Shown here: in pieces, positions 31,129-40,138 of the stretch
Numbering within the stretch: position 1 is the first letter of the stretch
Layout: each line of letters opens with the position of its first letter
Assembly: GCA_947495125.1 (NCBI GenBank)
Contig: CANLXL010000005.1
Span: forward strand, 276,972-340,971
Source: an uncultured Flaviramulus sp.
GTDB lineage: Bacteria > Bacteroidota > Bacteroidia > Flavobacteriales > Flavobacteriaceae
Reading direction: 5' to 3'
Length of the DNA: 64,000 nucleotides
Notes under the pieces: generated by a model
Databases searched by the model: none
What the model was told of the DNA's origin: nothing
Seen by the model: the letters and a program-made list of their open reading frames with translations, nothing else
Translations under genes and position numbers: made by a program

Positions 31129-33465
31129 ATGAAGAAAACCATATTCACCTTAAGCTTAGTTGTTGTTTTATTAATGGCTTGTAATCAACAAACACAAACA
31201 AACGATATTAAAGTTGCTAATATTGAAGAACTAAACGATGCCATTAAAAACAGTAAAGAAGGGAATCAAATTGTATTGGCAAATGGTATTTGGAAGGATG
31301 TTGAAATTAAATTTAGAGGTAAAGGAACGAAAGAAAAGCCAATAATCTTAAAAGCTGAGACAGCAGGTAGAGTTAGTATTGAGGGTAAATCATATTTAAA
31401 GTTTGGAGGAGAATATTTGATCGTTGAAGGGTTACATTTCAAAAATGGTTATTCGCCATCCAATGCTGTAGTTGATTTTAAAATAAGCCATAAAGATACA
31501 TTAGATGAAATAGCCAATAACTGTAAATTAACAAATTGTGTTATTGAGGATTTTAATAAACCAAAACGAGATAAAAGTGATTTATGGGTGAATTTTTGGG
31601 GGAGACATAATGAATTAAGTCACTGTTATATTGCTGGTAAAACAAATAGAGGACCAACCGTAAGGATTAACATCGCGGGTATTGAAAGTATTAATAATTA
31701 TCATCAAATTGTAAATAATCATTTCGGACCAAGACCAGTAAAAGGAGGCCCTAGTGGTGAAACTATTCAATTAGGTGATAGTTATACATCAATGTCACCA
31801 AGCCATACTTTGGTCGCGAATAATTTATTCGAAGCGTGTAATGGTGAAGTTGAGGTGATTTCTAGTAAAACAAACTTTAATGAGTTTAGAAACAATGTCT
31901 TTTACAAGAGTGAAGGATCTTTAGTTACTCGACATGGAAATTACGTGACTATTGACGGAAATTATTTTATAGGTGATGGCGTAAACGAAAATTATGGAGG
32001 AATTCGTATTATTAATACGGGGCATTGGGTAACCAACAACTACTTCTTTAATTTAAAAGGAAAAAGCTTTAGAAGTCCATTAGCGGTAATGAATGGTATT
32101 CCAAAATCACCATTAAATCGCTACAATCAAGTTACAGATGTTGTTGTTGCTTATAATACATACGTAAATTGTAGCTCGCCATGGCAATTTGGAGTAGGGA
32201 CCAACATTGCGCAAGCGGGTGTACTACCAAAATCTGAAATTCGTTCAGCAAGAGCTATTAGAATGACTGTGGCTAATAATATTGTTTATAATGAAAAAGG
32301 ATTGGACGCGATTGTAATTGAAAATGATAAAGCAGACGGAGTTACTTTTAAAAGTAATATAGTAGATAATAAAGGAGTGAAATTTAAAAACTTTAATAAT
32401 GGTCTTATTGAGGCTTCTTTAGAGTTAAAAAAAATATCAGATAATATTTGGCTTCCTACAGGAATTCCTTTCGATATAGAACCCTATATTGGTTTTGATT
32501 TCAATACAATTGATAAAGATTTATTCGGAGACTATAGACAAGATAGCTATACTGTTAGTCTTGGAGCCGTTTCAGGTGTAAATACTTCAAATCCAAATAT
32601 TTTAGATAAATCCAAATATGGTACGACTTGGTTTTCTAATGAATCCGCGGTTAAAGATCCTGTAATACACCATGTTACCAATGTTGGAGAAATACAAACC
32701 AAAATAGATGAAGCAAGTGATGGAGATATTATTGCTCTTGGCTTAGGTCTTTTCCAAGTTGATAAATCTTTAATTATTAATAAGTCAATTACGATTACAA
32801 CATCTGGTGACGGAAAGGCTGAAATTCTATTTTCTGGAGATAAAGACACGCCTTTGTTTTCTCTACAATCCAAAGGAAAGCTATTCATTAAGAAAGTTAT
32901 TTTAAAAGGAAATAATACGAACTATGCTTTTTCTAGTTTAAAAGAAAACATGTCCAATCATTTTGGATTAAAGGTAACAGAATGTGAAATCAGTAATTTT
33001 AATTATGTTTTAAAGGTTTATAAAGAATCATTTTCAGAACGCATTACTTTTAAAAACACTTCAATTTTTAACTGTGAAAATGGAATAGAACTATCTGAAG
33101 AAATAAACGATAAAGGAGATTATAATACAGAATATTTAACTATAAATAACTGTAACTTCAATAATGTAGATGCAAATGTTATTGATTATTACAGAGGTGG
33201 TTATGATGAATCTACTATTGGAGGAAACCTTTTGATAACAAATAGCACATTTACCAATTGCGGTGCAAAAGAGAGAAACAAAATGCTTTTAAATCATAGA
33301 GGTATAGTAAATGTAAATATTAGGGATAACATGTTTTCTAACAATCCTGTTAAACTTATAGCATTGCTTTGGGGGGCAAAGAACAATTCGCATTCAAACA
33401 ATCAAATATCTAATTCTGGTAAGATTAAGGTTGAAGAGAATTTGAAGTTAAAATTAATGTATTAA
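31129..33465 (+). CDS. PL6-family alginate lyase (lipoprotein)
   Basis: The frame is open from 31093, but ATG at 31129 is preferred because it begins a lipoprotein signal (KKTIFTLSLVVVLLMAC). The 778-residue protein has the PL6 (chondroitinase B-like) beta-helix in its N-terminal half and a second beta-helix in the C-terminal half. Catalytic residues are visible as Lys247 in EVISSKTNF and Arg268 in VTRHGNYV. The 21-residue spacing is the same as between the Lys and Arg of characterised PL6 enzymes. These cut alginate by beta-elimination at the cell surface or in the periplasm. It is followed after 10 bases by a PL7 gene. Confidence 0.88.
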   Translation: MKKTIFTLSLVVVLLMACNQQTQTNDIKVANIEELNDAIKNSKEGNQIVLANGIWKDVEIKFRGKGTKEKPIILKAETAGRVSIEGKSYLKFGGEYLIVEGLHFKNGYSPSNAVVDFKISHKDTLDEIANNCKLTNCVIEDFNKPKRDKSDLWVNFWGRHNELSHCYIAGKTNRGPTVRINIAGIESINNYHQIVNNHFGPRPVKGGPSGETIQLGDSYTSMSPSHTLVANNLFEACNGEVEVISSKTNFNEFRNNVFYKSEGSLVTRHGNYVTIDGNYFIGDGVNENYGGIRIINTGHWVTNNYFFNLKGKSFRSPLAVMNGIPKSPLNRYNQVTDVVVAYNTYVNCSSPWQFGVGTNIAQAGVLPKSEIRSARAIRMTVANNIVYNEKGLDAIVIENDKADGVTFKSNIVDNKGVKFKNFNNGLIEASLELKKISDNIWLPTGIPFDIEPYIGFDFNTIDKDLFGDYRQDSYTVSLGAVSGVNTSNPNILDKSKYGTTWFSNESAVKDPVIHHVTNVGEIQTKIDEASDGDIIALGLGLFQVDKSLIINKSITITTSGDGKAEILFSGDKDTPLFSLQSKGKLFIKKVILKGNNTNYAFSSLKENMSNHFGLKVTECEISNFNYVLKVYKESFSERITFKNTSIFNCENGIELSEEINDKGDYNTEYLTINNCNFNNVDANVIDYYRGGYDESTIGGNLLITNSTFTNCGAKERNKMLLNHRGIVNVNIRDNMFSNNPVKLIALLWGAKNNSHSNNQISNSGKIKVEENLKLKLMY

Positions 33466-33475
33466 CCTATATCCA

Positions 33476-34513
33476 ATGAAACTAATTTATAAAATGAAAA
33501 AATCATTATTTGCGATAGTTGCACTTATAGCACTATTTGCTTGCAAGAATAATTCTAAAACTACGTTGGAGGTAACGAATCAAAGAGAAAATACTATAAA
33601 ATATCCCAGCGATGTTATTCCATTTATGGATCAATGGAAAATTCTTTTGGGTGATGGCACGCGTTCCGAAAGTTTAGTTAATTTTCGTAAGGATGACTTT
33701 TTTTATGTTGAAACCGATAAGGATACAGATTGGGTAGTTTACAAAACACCAAATTCAGGTATTACTTCGAGAACTTCAAGTAATACCAGAACAGAATTAG
33801 GAGAAAAGAAACGTTGGATTCCAGAAGAAGGAGGTAGATTAACAGGTACTTTAAAAGTGCAACATGTGTCAACAACCGGTGATGCAAGAGTTTCCTCTTC
33901 ATATTCTGTGGTCATCGGACAAATCCATAGTGATGAAGGTCACGAAAATGAACCCTTAAAAATCTTTTATAAAAAATTCCCGGATCATACAAAAGGTTCC
34001 GTTTTTTGGAACTATGAGATTAATACAGAAGGTGATAATTCAGGCCGATGGGATTATTCTACAGCCGTCTGGGGCCACGATTTTTCGGTTGTTGGAAGAA
34101 GTCCAAACACATATCCTGATGAACCTGAAGATGGTATTGCTCTAGGAGAAGAGTTTAGTTATGAAGTAAACGTTTATAAAGGTATGATGTACCTAACGTT
34201 TACCAGTGAAGGTCATGAAACTATAAGATTCGCAAAAAACTTACTGAAATCAGATTTCGCTAAAAAATCCGATATTCCTCAGCAAGTATTGACGAGATAC
34301 AAGTCAAAACGTCGTGTTGGTATTGAACGCGGAAATGCCTATGCCAGTGAAAGTCAATTTTTTAAACAAGGGACATATAATCAGGCGAATGGAAAGTCTA
34401 CCAAATCAGAAACTTATGATGGTGATATAGCTAAACAATATGCAAATGGAAGTTATGCTGAAGTTTGGTTTAAAGAAGCGACTGTGGGAGAAAGTACAGA
34501 ACCTAACCAATAA
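33476..34513 (+). CDS. PL7-family alginate lyase (lipoprotein)
   Basis: 345 residues from ATG at 33476; the internal ATG at 33494 gives a cleaner lipoprotein signal (KKSLFAIVALIALFAC) and may be the real start. The alginate lyase 2 jelly-roll carries the three family motifs in divergent form: NTRTELGEKK (for R-x-E-L-R), VIGQIHSD (Q-I-H) and SQFFKQGTYNQ (Y-F-K-A-G-x-Y-x-Q). It cleaves alginate endolytically or exolytically. It is clearly different from the two tandem PL7s at 50.5-52.4 kb. Its 3' end overlaps the frame of the next gene only if that gene used an upstream start. Confidence 0.85.
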   Translation: MKLIYKMKKSLFAIVALIALFACKNNSKTTLEVTNQRENTIKYPSDVIPFMDQWKILLGDGTRSESLVNFRKDDFFYVETDKDTDWVVYKTPNSGITSRTSSNTRTELGEKKRWIPEEGGRLTGTLKVQHVSTTGDARVSSSYSVVIGQIHSDEGHENEPLKIFYKKFPDHTKGSVFWNYEINTEGDNSGRWDYSTAVWGHDFSVVGRSPNTYPDEPEDGIALGEEFSYEVNVYKGMMYLTFTSEGHETIRFAKNLLKSDFAKKSDIPQQVLTRYKSKRRVGIERGNAYASESQFFKQGTYNQANGKSTKSETYDGDIAKQYANGSYAEVWFKEATVGESTEPNQ

Positions 34514-34526
34514 AACAAAAAAGGCA

Positions 34527-36410
34527 TTGAATAGCGTGATTTTTATAATTGGTGTTTCCGGATGTGGAAAAAGCACTATTGGAAAATTGTTATCACAAGA
34601 TTTAAATATTCCTTTTTTCGATGGTGATGATTTTCACTCTAAAAACAATATCAAAAAAATGGCTAGTGGTCAGTCATTAAATGATGAAGACAGACACGAT
34701 TGGTTAGAAACTTTAAACCATTTGGCTAAAAAGCAATTGACTAAGAGCAGTTGCGTGATTGTATGTTCAGCATTAAAACAAACTTATCGCGATATTTTAA
34801 GTATTGACATTGAAAGCAAAATCAAGTGGGTTCACTTGTCTGGGTCTTTTGAAGAGATCTATAACAGAATAAACAGCAGACCAAATCATTTTATGCCTTC
34901 AGAATTATTAAAATCACAATTTGATATTTTAGAAAGCCCAAAAGAAGCATTACAAATAGATATTAGTTTAACACCGGAAAACATTATAAAAACTATAAAA
35001 AACGAGTTAATGAATAAATCAGAATTTGGATTATTTGGTTTAGGAGTTATGGGAAAAAGCTTGTGCAGAAATTTAGCGAATAATGGATTTAAAATATCTA
35101 TGTTTAATAGGCACATTGATGGAGAGGAAGAAGATGTAGCGAAAAATTTTAAAACACAATTTTCAGAGCTGTCTAATGCACGTGCCTTTGATCGTATCTC
35201 ATCTTTTGTGGCTTCATTGCAAAGGCCAAGAAAGATAATGCTCATGGTCAATGCTGGAAAAACTATAGATTATGTGATTGAAGATTTACTATCGCATTTA
35301 TCAGAAAACGATATTTTAATTGACGGAGGGAATTCTAATTACATAAAAACTAAAGAGCGTTTTGAGTATCTAAAAACCAGGAATATTCATTTTATAGGTG
35401 CAGGCGTATCCGGGGGAGAAGAAGGTGCTTTAAAAGGACCATCCATAATGCCAAGTGGAGATTTGGAAGCTTATAAAAGTGTACAACCTTTTCTAGAAAC
35501 TATTTCCGCCAAGGACCGAAACAATTTGCCATGCTGTACATATGTTGGCCCGGAAGGCAGTGGGCATTTTATAAAAATGGTACACAATGGTATTGAGTAT
35601 GTGGAAATGCAATTATTAGCTGAGGTATCAGCCATTTTAGAAATTTTGGGTAAAAATCCGGACGAGATTGCCAATATAATTGATAGTTGGAAAAGTACAG
35701 CAAACAGCTATTTGTTAGAAATTACAGCGGCTATTTTTAGAAAAAAGGAAGGCAACGATTGGCTAATCCATAAAATACTTGATAAAGCTGGCAATAAAGG
35801 AACAGGAAACTGGACGACCATGGCATCAGCAGAACTTGGTGTACCAAGTACATTAATCGCTTCAGCTTTGTTTTCACGCTATATTTCTTTTTATAAAGCC
35901 GAACGTCTTCAGCTCAATAAGAAATTTATAAAGTTAAATACTTCAGAATTAATTATGACCACCAATGACATTCTAGAAGCGTATCAATTTTCCAGAATTA
36001 TTAACCATTATCAAGGTTTTAAATTAATGACTGAAGCTTCAAAGGAATTTTCATGGAACTTAAATTTAAGTGAAATTGCTAGAATCTGGACGAGTGGTTG
36101 TATCATCAAGTCCGCTTTAATGCAAGATTTGATCGTTGTCTTGAAAGACACAAGTAACATACTAACCAATCCACAGATAATAGATATTGTTAATCAATAC
36201 AGACCATCAGCGAAAAGGGTCGTTTCTCAGTGTGTACTTAATGATATTACAATACCGACTTTAAGTGAAGCTATTCAATTCCTTAACGGAATTACAACAA
36301 AATATGCTTCAGCAAATATTATTCAAGCGCAACGTGATTATTTTGGAGCTCATAGCTATCAAAGACTAGATGACGATTCATTAAATAGTCACCACACCAA
36401 CTGGAATTAA
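34527..36410 (+). CDS. Bifunctional gluconokinase / 6-phosphogluconate dehydrogenase fusion
   Basis: The frame is open from 34440 but would overlap the PL7 gene. TTG at 34527 or GTG at 34536 just before IFIIGVSGCGKST is the likely start. Residues ~1-165 are a complete GntK-type gluconokinase (Walker A GVSGCGKST, DGDDFHSKNNIKKMASGQ, IVCSALKQTYRD). Residues ~170-627 are 6-phosphogluconate dehydrogenase (GLFGLGVMGKSLCRNLA, DGGNSNYIKT, GAGVSGGEEGALKGPS, GSGHFIKMVHNGIEY). The fusion would phosphorylate gluconate and oxidise it to ribulose-5-phosphate, giving NADPH, possibly to supply the DEH reductases of this locus. Confidence 0.85.
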   Translation: MNSVIFIIGVSGCGKSTIGKLLSQDLNIPFFDGDDFHSKNNIKKMASGQSLNDEDRHDWLETLNHLAKKQLTKSSCVIVCSALKQTYRDILSIDIESKIKWVHLSGSFEEIYNRINSRPNHFMPSELLKSQFDILESPKEALQIDISLTPENIIKTIKNELMNKSEFGLFGLGVMGKSLCRNLANNGFKISMFNRHIDGEEEDVAKNFKTQFSELSNARAFDRISSFVASLQRPRKIMLMVNAGKTIDYVIEDLLSHLSENDILIDGGNSNYIKTKERFEYLKTRNIHFIGAGVSGGEEGALKGPSIMPSGDLEAYKSVQPFLETISAKDRNNLPCCTYVGPEGSGHFIKMVHNGIEYVEMQLLAEVSAILEILGKNPDEIANIIDSWKSTANSYLLEITAAIFRKKEGNDWLIHKILDKAGNKGTGNWTTMASAELGVPSTLIASALFSRYISFYKAERLQLNKKFIKLNTSELIMTTNDILEAYQFSRIINHYQGFKLMTEASKEFSWNLNLSEIARIWTSGCIIKSALMQDLIVVLKDTSNILTNPQIIDIVNQYRPSAKRVVSQCVLNDITIPTLSEAIQFLNGITTKYASANIIQAQRDYFGAHSYQRLDDDSLNSHHTNWN

Positions 36411-36422
36411 AAATGAAATATT

Positions 36423-37697
36423 ATGGAAGCCATTACACCGAAAAAATCCTTAATCAAAAAAATCATAGCGATCATATTAGGTTTTGGCCCCGGCATTTTT
36501 GCTATAGGTTATACCATAGGAACCGGTAGTGTAACATCTATGATAGTTGCCGGAAGTAAGTTTAATATGCAATTATTGTGGGTGCTTTTACTAAGTTGTT
36601 TGTTTTCGGGAATTTTAATGTTTGCCTATGGTAATTACGCTTTAATTACAGGAGAAACAGCGCTTTACGGATTTAAAAAGCATTTAAAATTCGGTAAGGT
36701 TTTAGCCATCCTAATTATTGTAGGTATCACGTTTGGGCAATGGAATTCTCTAATGGGTATTTTGGGCATATCATCTAATATTATTTTTGAAATATTAGCC
36801 ATAAATTTTGAAGGTTTAAGTGCATTTAAATATGAAACGGTTTTAATAACTGCTATTGTAATAATAGTTACTTTTTACTTACTAATGTTGGTAGGGAAGT
36901 ATACTTTTTTTGAAAAGATACTAGTCATATTTGTAACTTTAATGGGCGTGTCGTTTGTGCTTTCATTATGTTTTGTACAACCGCTTCCAATAGATGTAGT
37001 AAAAGGGTTAATACCAACTATTCCGGAAGTTCCTGGTGGTAAAATGCTAGTTGCCGCGTTTGTTGGCACGACTATGGCTGCTGCAACATTTTTATCGCGC
37101 CCACTTTTTGTAAAAGGAAAAGGATGGACTATTAAAAATTTGGAACAACAAAAAAAGGATTCAATAACAGCGGCTATTTTAATTTTTCTAATTAGTGGTA
37201 CCATAATGGCGGTGGCCAGCGGAGCTTTGTTTCATGAAGGTAAAGTGGTTACACAAGTATTGGATATGGCAAATACTCTGGAACCTGTTGCCGGCAAATG
37301 GGCCGTAACTATTTTCTTTTTTGGCGCATTAAGTGCCGGTTTATCATCCATTTTTCCTTGTTTATTAATAGCACCTTTGCTGGTAGCCGATTATCAATCG
37401 GGAACGTTGGACACGAACTCTCGTCAGTTTAGAATTATTACAGCTATAGCTTGTTTAGTGGCTTTAATAGGACCAGCGTTTGGAGCAAATCCTATAGAGA
37501 TTCAAATTCTATCACAGGTATTTAATGTTTTCGTTTTGCCAATTGTTGTCCTCGGAATCATTCTTATGCTAAGTAGTAAAAAGGTTATGAAAGACTTTAA
37601 AACGAGTTTAGGCGTATATATGGGAATGTATGCTGCACTGTTCTTCTCTTTAGTGATTTCATACAATGGAATTTTAGCATTACTCGATTATTTTTAA
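36423..37697 (+). CDS. Nramp-fold transporter lacking the canonical metal-binding motifs
   Basis: A 424-residue protein with about 11 membrane segments and overall Nramp-like organisation. It starts LGFGPGIFAIGYTIGTGS where metal-ion Nramps have GYMDPGNW. In the sixth segment VGTTMAAATFLSRPLF stands where MPHN-type residues would be. The Asp/Asn and Met/His that bind divalent metal are therefore absent. Its place in an alginate operon, 12 bases after the GntK-Gnd fusion, suggests import of an organic acid or sugar acid rather than metal. The substrate is unknown; the structural call rests on the first and sixth segments. Confidence 0.65.
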   Translation: MEAITPKKSLIKKIIAIILGFGPGIFAIGYTIGTGSVTSMIVAGSKFNMQLLWVLLLSCLFSGILMFAYGNYALITGETALYGFKKHLKFGKVLAILIIVGITFGQWNSLMGILGISSNIIFEILAINFEGLSAFKYETVLITAIVIIVTFYLLMLVGKYTFFEKILVIFVTLMGVSFVLSLCFVQPLPIDVVKGLIPTIPEVPGGKMLVAAFVGTTMAAATFLSRPLFVKGKGWTIKNLEQQKKDSITAAILIFLISGTIMAVASGALFHEGKVVTQVLDMANTLEPVAGKWAVTIFFFGALSAGLSSIFPCLLIAPLLVADYQSGTLDTNSRQFRIITAIACLVALIGPAFGANPIEIQILSQVFNVFVLPIVVLGIILMLSSKKVMKDFKTSLGVYMGMYAALFFSLVISYNGILALLDYF

Positions 37698-37735
37698 AAA
37701 CAGTATCTATTTATGTTAAATATCTGACTGAATTT

Positions 37736-37790
37736 TTGTTTAGTTCTAAAAATCATGTATATTTGGTAAACCAATCTGGTTAACCAATTT
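37736..37790 (+). promoter_or_regulatory. Alginate regulon promoter and operator upstream of PL6/PL17/kdgF
   Basis: TTG (37736-37738), exactly 19 bases, TATATTTG (37758-37765), then AAACCAATCTGGTTAACCA (37768-37786). The core is the same as at the 29.77 kb palindrome, but only the left half is fully conserved. The gene start at 37798 is 8 bases beyond the site. Repression would come from occupying the transcription start. Confidence 0.75.
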
Positions 37791-37797
37791 AATTTAA

Positions 37798-40137
37798 ATG
37801 ATTTCAAAACATAATATTTTGTTGTTTTTTATATTGCTTGTTTTGATCATTTCTTGTGATAAACATGGTGATAAGGGGCTTTTAGTGAATAATATTTCCG
37901 AATTTAACGATGCAGTTTCTAATGCAGAACCAGGCGATTTTATAATATTAGCAAATGGTGTTTGGAGCGATACTGAATTGGTTTTTAAAGGAGAAGGAAC
38001 TAAAGAAGCTCCAATTACACTCACTGTTGAGGAAAAAGGTAAAGTAACTTTAGAAGGTGCTTCTAATTTGCAACTGGCCGGCGAGCATCTAATTATTGAA
38101 GGACTTGTTTTTAAAAACGGATATACACCAACAAATGCTGTTATTTCATTCAGAAAAAATAGAAAGGAAATAGCCAACAATTGCCGATTAACAGAATGTG
38201 TTATCGATAATTATAATAACCCGGAACGCCAGGTACAAGATTATTGGATAACTATCTACGGAAAAAATAATCGTATTGACCATAATCATATCTCAGGAAA
38301 AAAGAATTTAGGAGTTACCATGATTGTTGGGTTAGATACAAAAGATAGCCGGGAAAATAATCATAAAATAGATCACAACTATTTTGGACCTCGCCCAACA
38401 TATGGAAATAATGGAGGTGAAACCTTAAGAATTGGAACGAGTCATCATGCTCTCGAAAACTCGAATACCTTGGTGGAGTCTAATTATTTTGATCGATGTA
38501 ATGGTGAACACGAAATTATTTCAAACAAAGCTTGTCAAAACACTTTTAAATACAACACGTTTTTTGAGTGTACAGGAACCCTAACTATGCGTCATGGTAA
38601 TGAAACCTTAGTAGATGGCAATGTATTTATTGGTAATGGAAAACCAAGTACAGGTGGTGTTCGTGTTATTAACGAAACACAAACTGTTATCAATAATTAT
38701 CATATTGGTTTAACTGGTTATCGATTTAGAGGGGCCTTTGTTATGATGAATGGCGTACCAAATTCGCCACCTAATCGTTATGTTCCTGTAATCGAATCTA
38801 AAGTAAATAACAATACGTTTATCAATTGTGACCATATCCAGTTATGTGCAGGGAGTGATGCTGAAAGAAGTCAAGCACCTAGAACCTCTGAGATCTCTGG
38901 TAATATTTTTTATCATGAAAGTAAAGCAGACCTTTTTACAGTTTATGATGATATAAGTGGCGTTACATTTAAAGATAATATTCAAGGAGCAAATTTAAAA
39001 ACTAGTATTTCTGATGGGTTTGAAAATGCCGATATTCAGTTAATAAAAAATAAACAAGGATTTTTAATACCAAAGTCAGATAAAATTAAGCAAGAAGTTA
39101 CGATTAGCCCAAATATTGCAACCAAAGAAAACACTGGTGTATCATGGTATTCCAAGGTAGATACTAACGTAGCTTTAAGCTCCGGTAAAACAATTAAAGT
39201 TGAACCTGGAATTAATACCTTATTTGAAATTGTTAAAACTTCTGAAGCTGGTGATATTATAGAATTAGAAACAGGAGGAACTTATTTAATTACCAAAACA
39301 GTAAAAATAAATCATCCATTAACTTTCAAAACGTCCGGAGCAAAAAAAGCAACTATTTTGTTTGAGCGTATGATGGCTTTTGAAATTCAAAATGGAGGAA
39401 GTTTATCACTGGAAAACATAAGTTTCGATGGGACAAAATCCCCTGATTACGCAGGTAATTCCGTGATTAGTACAAGTAAAAATTCAATGATAGAAAACTA
39501 TAAATTGTTTATAGATAATTGCGAGTTTAAAGATATGGTGGTCAATCATTCATTTGATGTATTAAGAGTCTCTAAAGGGACATTTGCTGATACTATTAGT
39601 ATTCAAAATTCGAAATTCAAAAATATTTCCGGACACATTACTGCTTTAGATAAAGAAACGGATGATATTGGTGCTTACAATGTTGAATACTTAATAATGA
39701 AAAACAATACAGTTATTGATTTACAAGGTACAGCGTTGCGTTTGTATAGAGGAGGAAGGGATGAAAGTACATTTGGACCGTTTTTAGAAATGGATCATAA
39801 TGTTTTCGACAATGTTGGTCATGGTAAAAAGAATAAATACAAAGCAGCAATATCATTATATGGTGTTCAGGTAAATGACATTGAAAATAACATTTTCAAT
39901 AACACAAAAGCTTTACAAATGCATTTAGTAGTTGGAGAGCCTATTGTTAATATAATTAACAATAATATGTATAAATCTGAAGATATTCAGATTAGTGGCG
40001 ACCAAAAGTATAATCTGAAAAATCTATGGAGTTATAATCCGGAATTTGAAGAAGGATCATATACACTTTCAGAAGAATCTTCACTAAAAGGAAGAGGAAC
40101 AGATCAACTAGATTTAGGCTTAATTTCTAAAAATTAA
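37798..40137 (+). CDS. PL6-family alginate lyase, second copy (lipoprotein)
   Basis: A 779-residue protein with lipoprotein signal (LLFFILLVLIISC). It has the same two-helix layout as the 31.1 kb PL6: an N-terminal catalytic chondroitinase B-like domain and a second beta-helix from about residue 470. Lys244 (IISNKACQN) and Arg265 (TMRHGNETL) keep the 21-residue spacing. It diverges substantially from the first copy outside the motifs, so they probably have different preferences for M/G blocks. It begins 33 bases after an alginate operator core and is one base from the PL17 gene. Confidence 0.88.
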   Translation: MISKHNILLFFILLVLIISCDKHGDKGLLVNNISEFNDAVSNAEPGDFIILANGVWSDTELVFKGEGTKEAPITLTVEEKGKVTLEGASNLQLAGEHLIIEGLVFKNGYTPTNAVISFRKNRKEIANNCRLTECVIDNYNNPERQVQDYWITIYGKNNRIDHNHISGKKNLGVTMIVGLDTKDSRENNHKIDHNYFGPRPTYGNNGGETLRIGTSHHALENSNTLVESNYFDRCNGEHEIISNKACQNTFKYNTFFECTGTLTMRHGNETLVDGNVFIGNGKPSTGGVRVINETQTVINNYHIGLTGYRFRGAFVMMNGVPNSPPNRYVPVIESKVNNNTFINCDHIQLCAGSDAERSQAPRTSEISGNIFYHESKADLFTVYDDISGVTFKDNIQGANLKTSISDGFENADIQLIKNKQGFLIPKSDKIKQEVTISPNIATKENTGVSWYSKVDTNVALSSGKTIKVEPGINTLFEIVKTSEAGDIIELETGGTYLITKTVKINHPLTFKTSGAKKATILFERMMAFEIQNGGSLSLENISFDGTKSPDYAGNSVISTSKNSMIENYKLFIDNCEFKDMVVNHSFDVLRVSKGTFADTISIQNSKFKNISGHITALDKETDDIGAYNVEYLIMKNNTVIDLQGTALRLYRGGRDESTFGPFLEMDHNVFDNVGHGKKNKYKAAISLYGVQVNDIENNIFNNTKALQMHLVVGEPIVNIINNNMYKSEDIQISGDQKYNLKNLWSYNPEFEEGSYTLSEESSLKGRGTDQLDLGLISKN

Positions 40138-40138
40138 C

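Noticed and set aside
34440..34526. ATG start at 34440 for the GntK-Gnd fusion
   Set aside because: It overlaps 74 bases of the PL7 coding sequence and adds residues with no kinase similarity; a TTG or GTG start after the PL7 stop is more likely.
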